Source: CAMCTV01 sp964420985 (GTDB lineage: Bacteria > Bacteroidota > Bacteroidia > Flavobacteriales_D > Sanyastnellaceae). Taken from it: a stretch of 64,000 bases of DNA. The stretch spans positions 3,412 through 67,411 of the forward strand of contig CAYQUT010000014.1 in NCBI GenBank assembly GCA_964420985.1. Reading direction: 5' to 3'. The notes beneath the pieces are model-generated. The model ran no database searches. It was not told the DNA's origin and worked only from the letters and a program-made list of their open reading frames with translations. Positions 45,519 to 51,384 of this stretch are shown piece by piece; position 1 is the first letter of the stretch; every line of letters starts with the position of its first letter. The translations under genes and the position numbers were made by a program.

Positions 45519-45968
45519 ATGAAAAAATTATTATTCACCTTAGCAGCAGTAGCCATTTCAGGATGGATGTTTGCGCAAACACCTGTTGTTACAGGACCAG
45601 CGATTCAAGTAGACAAGGACGTGCACAATTATGGTAACGTGCCTTACGGGGGAAACGGAACGTGTGAGTTCAAAGTAACCAACACAGGAACGGAGCCATT
45701 GATTTTGTCTAAGTGTAAAGGAAGCTGCGGATGCACAGTACCAACTTGTGAGCCTAACCCAATTGCGCCAGGTGCCACTACCAACATCACTGTTAAGTAT
45801 GACACCAAGCGTCCTGGTCCAATCGACAAATCTGTTTCTATCTATTCCAATGCAGTGAATGAGCCCGTAATGGTGGTTCGCATCAAAGGAACCGTAGAAC
45901 CAGATCCAAACGCTCCAGCTCCAAACGGAATGCCCGTAAAAGATCAAGGCGGCGCTCCTAAGAACTAA
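45519..45968 (+). CDS. Secreted DUF1573 protein (copy 2)
   Basis: A 149-residue paralogue of the preceding protein, with signal peptide (to WMFAQ), DUF1573 core (KDVHNYGNVPYGGNGTCEF), the same Cys cluster in KCKGSCGCTVPTC, and a Pro/Gly-rich tail (DPNAPAPNGMPVKDQGGAP) absent from copy 1. The pair seems to be a tandem duplication that diverged at the termini. The Cys cluster could bind metal or form disulfides. It is separated from copy 1 by 79 bp without a hairpin and is followed by a strong terminator. Confidence 0.85.
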   Translation: MKKLLFTLAAVAISGWMFAQTPVVTGPAIQVDKDVHNYGNVPYGGNGTCEFKVTNTGTEPLILSKCKGSCGCTVPTCEPNPIAPGATTNITVKYDTKRPGPIDKSVSIYSNAVNEPVMVVRIKGTVEPDPNAPAPNGMPVKDQGGAPKN

Positions 45969-45986
45969 GATTTTACATCTTCATAT

Positions 45987-46017
45987 TGAAAAAGGTCATC
46001 CGATGGGTGGCCTTTTT
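45987..46017 (+). terminator. Terminator after DUF1573 pair (hairpin copy A)
   Basis: A 13-bp stem (AAAAAGG...CCTTTTT, two G-T pairs) with a 3-nt loop and a T-run. The 30-nt core is 29/30 identical to the hairpin at 47212-47241 on the other side of the toxin-antitoxin pair. Confidence 0.88.
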
Positions 46018-46029
46018 TATTGCACAAAG

Positions 46030-46073
46030 AGTAAACAATTTTGTTTACTACATCAAATGAATTAAATTTGATG
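46030..46073 (+). promoter_or_regulatory. Autoregulatory promoter-operator of the toxin-antitoxin pair
   Basis: Two perfect inverted repeats in series: AGTAAAC-N6-GTTTACT (46030-46049) and CATCAAAT-N7-ATTTGATG (46051-46073). They coincide with a promoter, TTG at 46041-46043, 19 bp, TAAATTTG at 46063-46070, so each palindrome covers one promoter box. The antitoxin ATG is at 46096. Confidence 0.7.
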
Positions 46074-46095
46074 AAACAACTTTAAAGCAACTGAA

Positions 46096-46539
46096 ATGTT
46101 TCCCAAAATCGAAAGGATAAAAGGCATGCACCCAGGTGCAGTTCTAAAGTGGGCATTGAATAAATACAATATACAAGCAAGCCAATTGTCTGAGGAGATT
46201 TCAGAGCATAAACAAACTCTTTCGGCAATACTCAATGAAAAACGTGGTGTCAATCCGAGTTTGTCCATCAAGTTAGGAGCTTATTTCAAAATCAAACCTG
46301 AATACTTCATGTTAATCCAGGCTGAATACGAAGTGCAATGTGCTATGAATGCGCAAAGTGAAAACAACCAATTACCTAAACCCAAAATCCGAAAAGTCAT
46401 TTTTTGGGATACAGACTTTGACAAATTAGATTGGAGGAAAAATAAAAAGGCCATCATAGAAAGAGTGAAAGAACGAGGAAATCAAAAGGAGATTGAAGAG
46501 GTTTTGAAATATTATAAATCGAAAAAAGAAATTCAATGA
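46096..46539 (+). CDS. HTH antitoxin with DUF6922-like tail
   Basis: A 147-residue protein. An N-terminal XRE/HigA-like helix-turn-helix (about residues 12-70; LSEEISEHKQTLSAILNEKR, then LSIKLGAYFKIKPEYF) is followed by a C-terminal segment VIFWDTDFDKLDWRKNKKAI...YYKS, which I recognise as the DUF6922-type tail found beside AbiEii toxins. Expected role: DNA-binding repressor and antitoxin, acting on the double palindrome just upstream. Its last codons overlap the toxin start (ATGA at 46536-46539), so the two are co-translated. Confidence 0.82.
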   Translation: MFPKIERIKGMHPGAVLKWALNKYNIQASQLSEEISEHKQTLSAILNEKRGVNPSLSIKLGAYFKIKPEYFMLIQAEYEVQCAMNAQSENNQLPKPKIRKVIFWDTDFDKLDWRKNKKAIIERVKERGNQKEIEEVLKYYKSKKEIQ

Positions 46540-47195
46540 AAAATTTGCATCTCGAAACAGTTTCTGAACTTCTTTGGATTTCATTAAAAAAACTAATGCA
46601 ACTGGAACTCCTAAAAGATTTTAGAATTGTAGGAGGCACATCACTTAGTCTTCAAATGGGACATCGTATATCAGTTGATATCGATCTCTTCACAGATCTG
46701 CAGTATGACACCTTCAATTTTAATCATCTTGATGATACTATTTCAACGATGTTCAAATATGTAGAAATTGGAAATGGCGGAAACAATTCTATGGGTCAAA
46801 CTTACTATGTTGGAGATGATCCGAATAACCAATTAAAACTTGATTTTTACTATACCGATAAGTTTTTCTTTCCGATGATTGTTTCGGAAAATATAAGACT
46901 CGCCAGCATAGAAGAGATAGCCACAATGAAGTTGGATGTCATTGGAAGAAATGGTAGAAAAAAAGACTTTTGGGATTTACACGAAATCATGAACGTATAT
47001 ACACTTCATGAATTAGTAAAATTCTACGAAAACAAATACCCATACAATCACAGCAGACAAGAGTTAATTCAAGGGTTGACCAACTTTGAAAAAGCCAATA
47101 ATGACTTTGACCCAATTTGCCTAAAAGGCAAACATTGGGAGCTGATTCAATTTGACATTGAAGAGCAGGTTAGGAATGAGTTTGGTAATGGATGA
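46536..47195 (+). CDS. AbiEii-type nucleotidyltransferase toxin
   Basis: A 219-residue protein of the AbiEii/AbiGii (MNT-fold) toxin family. Motif I is GGTSLSLQMGHRISVDIDLF (Gly33-Phe52, metal-binding D48 and D50), and a later conserved block is MKLDVIGRNGRKKDFWDL. Such enzymes add nucleotides to tRNA or other targets and can block growth upon phage infection. It is coupled to the HTH antitoxin by a 4-nt overlap. The cassette is flanked by two near-identical hairpins and sits between housekeeping-like secreted genes, suggesting acquisition. Confidence 0.85.
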   Translation: MKNLHLETVSELLWISLKKLMQLELLKDFRIVGGTSLSLQMGHRISVDIDLFTDLQYDTFNFNHLDDTISTMFKYVEIGNGGNNSMGQTYYVGDDPNNQLKLDFYYTDKFFFPMIVSENIRLASIEEIATMKLDVIGRNGRKKDFWDLHEIMNVYTLHELVKFYENKYPYNHSRQELIQGLTNFEKANNDFDPICLKGKHWELIQFDIEEQVRNEFGNG

Positions 47196-47211
47196 CGGCT
47201 AAACTTCACAA

Positions 47212-47242
47212 GAAAAAGGTCTTCCGATGGGTGGCCTTTTTC
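47212..47242 (+). terminator. Terminator after toxin gene (hairpin copy B)
   Basis: The same hairpin as at 45987, differing by one base in 30, 17 bp after the toxin stop. It can serve the plus-strand toxin operon and, in reverse, the minus-strand gene ending at 47260. Confidence 0.88.
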
Positions 47243-47259
47243 AATTTCGCAAGAATTAA

Positions 47260-47601
47260 TCAAGGAACAATATTGAATTCAATAATTGAAATGAAATACT
47301 TTGGAGCCGAATTAGTAGAACCATTAACAGTTAAAACATCACCAGCTTTCAACCAGATTGGAAAATGATTCAGCCCCAGTGTTGCCAATGTAGCTATGAC
47401 ATAATTATTTGCCTCTAAAACACCTCCAGATTCCAAACGAGCGTATTCTATTTTCCAAACTTTATTTTCTGGAACAATTGCTAGGGGTGTATTATTAGCC
47501 GTCGCAGTTATTCCAAACGTCAAAACCTGACTAAACTGCAAATTCTGCGCATTCATGTTGGACAAAGCCATCATCAGCAAAAAAGTAAAAATGTATTTCA
47601 T
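47260..47601 (-). CDS. Small secreted protein, unknown
   Basis: A 113-residue protein with a clear signal peptide (MKYIFTFLLMMALSNMNAQ) and a beta-rich mature part (VLTFGITATANNTPLAIVPENKVWKIEYARLE). I do not recognise the family. It begins 16 bp after the stop of the upstream secreted protein gene on the same strand, so they are likely co-transcribed; together they may form one surface structure. Codon usage looks like the neighbours. Confidence 0.6.
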   Translation of the reverse strand: MKYIFTFLLMMALSNMNAQNLQFSQVLTFGITATANNTPLAIVPENKVWKIEYARLESGGVLEANNYVIATLATLGLNHFPIWLKAGDVLTVNGSTNSAPKYFISIIEFNIVP

Positions 47602-47617
47602 AGTTTAAATTTTCATA

Positions 47618-48160
47618 TTAGAAACCGTCACTCAAATAATGAAAGGTCTGTGAATTGGTAGCGGAATTGCCGTTATCAATGGGAAAGGTTTGCGTGCTTC
47701 CATCACTAAAAGTTATGACCCATTGATTATTGTTACTGCTGATAGACTGCACCGCATTGGGACCCTTTGCAGCATACATGGCAAAAGGAACACTCATCAA
47801 TTGCTGTGTCCCCAGATCAATATATCCTGAACCCAAATCCATTTCAACTTGCAGAAACTTGAGGGTATTTGACCAGTCAATATTTGAAAATGTACTCTGT
47901 TGAGATACTCCTTGACCAATCACCAAAGCAATCAAACCTTGCCCATTGCTTGTTACAGTATGCACCTCTTGGTATTCAATATTCCCATCGGCTGTATTTT
48001 GATGCAACGTAAATTTTACAGAGACTGCAACATTTGCTGCTACTATTCCTTCTGAATTTCGCACTACTGCTTGATAAGGTATTCCGGGAGGTGACGTTTG
48101 CGACAACAAGCTAGAACACATCAGAACTGCAAAACAAAAAATGATTAACTTCAACTTCAT
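47618..48160 (-). CDS. Secreted protein with Bacteroidota tail-fibre/collagen-like N-domain
   Basis: A 180-residue protein with a signal peptide (to LLSQ) and the recurrent Bacteroidota domain PPGIPYQAVVRNSEGIV ... FSNIDWSNTLKFLQVEMD ... MSVPFAMYA. In many relatives this is the N-terminal part of long secreted fibre proteins with a C-terminal chaperone or sorting domain. Here the chain ends shortly after (SQTFHYLSDGF), so it may be a truncated or minimal version. Its ATG overlaps the stop of the nuclease-like gene (ATGA). Confidence 0.72.
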   Translation of the reverse strand: MKLKLIIFCFAVLMCSSLLSQTSPPGIPYQAVVRNSEGIVAANVAVSVKFTLHQNTADGNIEYQEVHTVTSNGQGLIALVIGQGVSQQSTFSNIDWSNTLKFLQVEMDLGSGYIDLGTQQLMSVPFAMYAAKGPNAVQSISSNNNQWVITFSDGSTQTFPIDNGNSATNSQTFHYLSDGF

Positions 48161-49233
48161 ACTCCTGATTGACTATATGATTCAACAACTTCGACCAATG
48201 AATCACTTTGTCCGAAAATATCATCCAATGATTTGATCTCTATCTTGGTCTCTGATTTACTTGCATCGAACACGCCCATCATTTTCTTGTTTCCATTGAA
48301 GTAAAATCTACAAATGGGCTTGCGATTGTTGTCATCCAAAATAACGGAGAAATAGGATTGGGCATCTCTGTAAACTATTCGAGAAGCATCAACAGTTGAA
48401 CGCAATATGGACTTCACAATAAAATAAGCTTCCATCTCTTCTACCGTTGTTTCAATCTTTCGCTCATCATTATTTTGTGACTGCTCAGCGACAGGTGAAT
48501 TCTCTTCTAAAACAACTTCGTTCTCTTTGTTCAAAGCAGTTTTCAATCGATCTGTAATCCATTCATTGACGGTTTGGGAGCAAGACTTGCGCACATAGTC
48601 TTGAAACTGCTGCATCACCTTCTCTGTAGCTCTTCCAGGATAAACTTGATTCACAAAAAACTTCACAAAAACATCCGAAGGAGTTTTAAACTCTTGAGAT
48701 AAAATATTCTTAATCTCTTTGATATACTTCAACTCACTGGCGGTATTCAGAATCTCATCTATCTTAAAATAATCACGATGAAACTTTTTTAACTCTTCGA
48801 TTTGAACATCATTGATCTCTGCTATATCAAACTCAAAAAATGGTTTCTCATCCATTTTATTGGCCTCTACCAAATCGGAATAGAACTTATACTTTACTCC
48901 ATTTGTCAATACACCAAACTTAGCCTTTGATACATGGAAATAGCGCAACAATTGACCATCATGCAAATCCAAATTCTGCGCCCAATGTTTGCATTCTACA
49001 AGAATGACCGGCTGACCATCACGAAAAATGGCATAATCAATCTTTTCTCCCTTCTTGGTTCCTATATCTGATATGAACTCTGGAACAACTTCTAAGGGGT
49101 TAAACACATCGTATCCCAAAGCTTGAATAAATGGCATAATAAAGGCGTTTTTGGTGGCCTCTTCTGTTAGAATATTCTCCTTTAATTTGAGAACCCGATC
49201 TCCTATCTGTCTCACTACATCTTTAAAATCCAT
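48157..49233 (-). CDS. Lone PD-(D/E)XK protein with type I restriction HsdR N-terminal-like domain
   Basis: A 358-residue protein whose N-terminal part resembles the nuclease domain of type I restriction R subunits: acidic residue in ILTEEATKNAFIMPFI, D66 in GEKIDYAIF, then E80-x-K82 in ILVECKHW. It lacks the helicase motor and there is no HsdM or HsdS nearby. The C-terminal part (about 265-350) is a small beta domain (CRFYFNGNKKMMGVFD). Such stand-alone proteins are frequent in bacteria and prophages with unknown targets. It is translationally coupled to a secreted protein downstream. Confidence 0.78.
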   Translation of the reverse strand: MDFKDVVRQIGDRVLKLKENILTEEATKNAFIMPFIQALGYDVFNPLEVVPEFISDIGTKKGEKIDYAIFRDGQPVILVECKHWAQNLDLHDGQLLRYFHVSKAKFGVLTNGVKYKFYSDLVEANKMDEKPFFEFDIAEINDVQIEELKKFHRDYFKIDEILNTASELKYIKEIKNILSQEFKTPSDVFVKFFVNQVYPGRATEKVMQQFQDYVRKSCSQTVNEWITDRLKTALNKENEVVLEENSPVAEQSQNNDERKIETTVEEMEAYFIVKSILRSTVDASRIVYRDAQSYFSVILDDNNRKPICRFYFNGNKKMMGVFDASKSETKIEIKSLDDIFGQSDSLVEVVESYSQSGV

Positions 49234-49378
49234 ATTTCTTGTTGTATTATAATCCTACTACAAAAGAAATTCAATAAACCCGGAGCTAAGATTCCCAATG
49301 TTTGTAATTTATTCTCTACAGGAATAGATTATCCAATGGCTTTTATTAGTTTTGAATGACAATCAGAAAAAGAACATT

Positions 49379-49753
49379 ATGGAATACAGTGCGGTAAATA
49401 TTGGTCACAAGGTGAAAAAACTAAGAGAATTAAAAAACTTCACCCAAAACCACATGGCCCAAGAATTGGGCATTACACAAAGCGCCTATTCCAAAATGGA
49501 GATGGGAGAAACTGAAATCACTTTTCACAAATTGGAACGCATCTCAGAAATTCTTGGCATTTCGCTAGAAGACATTTCCAGCTTTAATGAGCAAATGATC
49601 TTTAATGTTATGCACAACCAGACTGGAAATGGTTTTGTCGTCAATAAAGGCGTTTCCGATCAAGAAAGAAAACTATACGAAGATCAAATCAGATTACTCC
49701 AAGAACAAAATGACTATCTCAAAAGAATGCTGGAAAAAGTCCTTGAGAAATAA
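49379..49753 (+). CDS. XRE-family transcriptional regulator with coiled-coil tail
   Basis: From the ATG at 49379 (a TTG at 49352 is in frame) the protein has 124 residues. Residues 9-63 form an XRE/Cro helix-turn-helix (KVKKLRELKNFTQNHMAQEL, ITQSAYSKMEMGE). The C-terminal third is a predicted coiled coil (ERKLYEDQIRLLQEQNDYLK), probably for dimerisation. A -7-like box TAGTTTTG lies at 49347-49354. It is divergent from the nuclease-like gene with 145 bp between, which it may regulate. It ends with a strong bidirectional hairpin. Confidence 0.82.
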   Translation: MEYSAVNIGHKVKKLRELKNFTQNHMAQELGITQSAYSKMEMGETEITFHKLERISEILGISLEDISSFNEQMIFNVMHNQTGNGFVVNKGVSDQERKLYEDQIRLLQEQNDYLKRMLEKVLEK

Positions 49754-49774
49754 GCCAGCCTTAAAATAGTCCAA

Positions 49775-49804
49775 CAAAAAAAGCCACCTCACGGTGGCTT
49801 TTTC
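49775..49804. terminator. Bidirectional terminator
   Basis: The stem AAAAAGCCACC / GGTGGCTTTTT with a 4-nt loop has an A-run on the left and a T-run on the right. It can end both the XRE gene and the minus-strand T9SS hydrolase-like gene. Confidence 0.9.
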
Positions 49805-49821
49805 AATATTGTGCACTTGTA

Positions 49822-51384
49822 TTATTCTACAACAACACGTTGAGTGATTTTCTTTCCATTGGAAATCATTTCCACAAAGTACAATCCACGGTTCAACTCA
49901 TTGTTGAAAGTAAATTGTTGAGCGTTAACCGTTGTGTTTTGGAAAACCACTTGACCCATTACGTTGTAAACACGCAAAGCTGAAATGTTCTTGTTGTGCT
50001 TTACAACAAACTGACCATTGTTTGGATTAGGATAAACAACAAAAGAATTGTTCTCTGTTTCGTTCACTCCAACTGTGCAAGGAGCACCTGGCAAGTTCAA
50101 AGCACACATCAAACGTGGCGCAGTGTACATTTGGATGGTATCGATAAAGGTCTTTGCCTTCAATTCTGACATATCAGGATTAGTAGCCAAACCATTCGCA
50201 TTGTTTGGATTGGTTGGCGCCCACCATTCCCAAGGTGCTGTATCATAAGGCTGTGTCGCAGGACGAACGAAAGGATACAAACCATACAAACCATTGTTGT
50301 GCAAATTGGCACCTGCTGTAATTGCTGGGAAAGGATCATTGGCAGGATCTTCCAAAGAAGCAAATACATCATTGTTACCATACAATCCCGCCATTTGTTG
50401 AATGGTCAAGCTTCCACTTACTTCTACTACATTCAAGTTAAAACCAGGAACGATTACCATTCCATTGCCATAAGGAGCAAATGGGTCAGAAGGTGATTGG
50501 AAAGAAATCAAAGGACCATCACCCTCGTCAAACCAAGATGAATCGCCCATAGCACCACCCAAATTCACTGTGCAATTAACACCTGAACCATAACCTACGT
50601 GGTTGGGGTAGCACAACGTATCTTCAGAACCTGGTGCAACCAGTCCCAAAGAAGTTCCCCATGTTGTACCATCAATGTTACCATTCAAGTTTTCCAAAAT
50701 CATGGGAACTGGAATTGGACCATTTGGCGTTTGTACCATGCGGGTGAACTTAGGCAACAACATGTCCTCATAAATGTCCAAACCTGCGTTAGCCAATGTT
50801 ATGTAACCACCTGTTCCTTGACCAAAAGCAACGATGCGGGTTGAGTCAATACCATAAACATTGCTCATTTCAGCAACTGACTTTCTGAAATAACGCACAG
50901 CAGTACGGCAATCTTGTACCCCTCTGTAAGCAGCGTTGATCAAACTGTAAACACGACCTTCCTGTGAAGTATCAACTGGATTCCATCCTAGACGGTAATC
51001 GCAAGAAGCTACTACATAACCCATTTTAGCAAAACGGGTGCAGATCTCAACTGCTGAAGAATCGCTTTTGGTTCCACCTGTTCCACCATTTTGTGGATGA
51101 GGTAGAAAGTTACCTGTGTGGAAATACAACATCAAAGGACGCGCTGTTTCTACGTCGCCTGCAGGTGTATATATGTCCATAGCCAATGGCTGTGGAATAG
51201 CTTGTCCCAATTGTGGAAATAATAGTACGGTAGCATTCACACCGTATACCACATCTTGTTGAACGTTAACATCTGTAAATACCTCATTGAGGTATCTCGT
51301 CTGAGCTTGAGCCGTTGAAACGACTCCGGCCACCAAAATGGCCATGATTGTGTAGAGTTTTCTCATATTGTTTTTGTTTATCAT
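49822..51384 (-). CDS. T9SS-sorted alpha/beta-hydrolase-like protein without Ser nucleophile
   Basis: A 520-residue secreted protein: signal peptide (to QAQ), carboxylesterase-like fold (MDIYTPAGDVETARPLMLYF, VVASCDYRLGWNP, GVQDCRTAVRYFRK), and a T9SS type A sorting domain (FVVYPNPNNGQFVVK to GLYFVEMISNGKKITQRVVV). At the nucleophile elbow it reads AFGQGTGGY, where active esterases have G-x-S-x-G, so the serine is replaced by Gly. It may be a binding protein rather than an enzyme. ATG at 51384 overlaps the TonB receptor stop (ATGA); a second start lies at 51366. Confidence 0.85.
   Translation of the reverse strand: MINKNNMRKLYTIMAILVAGVVSTAQAQTRYLNEVFTDVNVQQDVVYGVNATVLLFPQLGQAIPQPLAMDIYTPAGDVETARPLMLYFHTGNFLPHPQNGGTGGTKSDSSAVEICTRFAKMGYVVASCDYRLGWNPVDTSQEGRVYSLINAAYRGVQDCRTAVRYFRKSVAEMSNVYGIDSTRIVAFGQGTGGYITLANAGLDIYEDMLLPKFTRMVQTPNGPIPVPMILENLNGNIDGTTWGTSLGLVAPGSEDTLCYPNHVGYGSGVNCTVNLGGAMGDSSWFDEGDGPLISFQSPSDPFAPYGNGMVIVPGFNLNVVEVSGSLTIQQMAGLYGNNDVFASLEDPANDPFPAITAGANLHNNGLYGLYPFVRPATQPYDTAPWEWWAPTNPNNANGLATNPDMSELKAKTFIDTIQMYTAPRLMCALNLPGAPCTVGVNETENNSFVVYPNPNNGQFVVKHNKNISALRVYNVMGQVVFQNTTVNAQQFTFNNELNRGLYFVEMISNGKKITQRVVVE

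Noticed and set aside
45987..47242. Toxin-antitoxin region considered as an integrative element with att sites
   Set aside because: No integrase, transposase or tRNA; the flanking repeats are terminator hairpins. Reported only as a possible recombination product.
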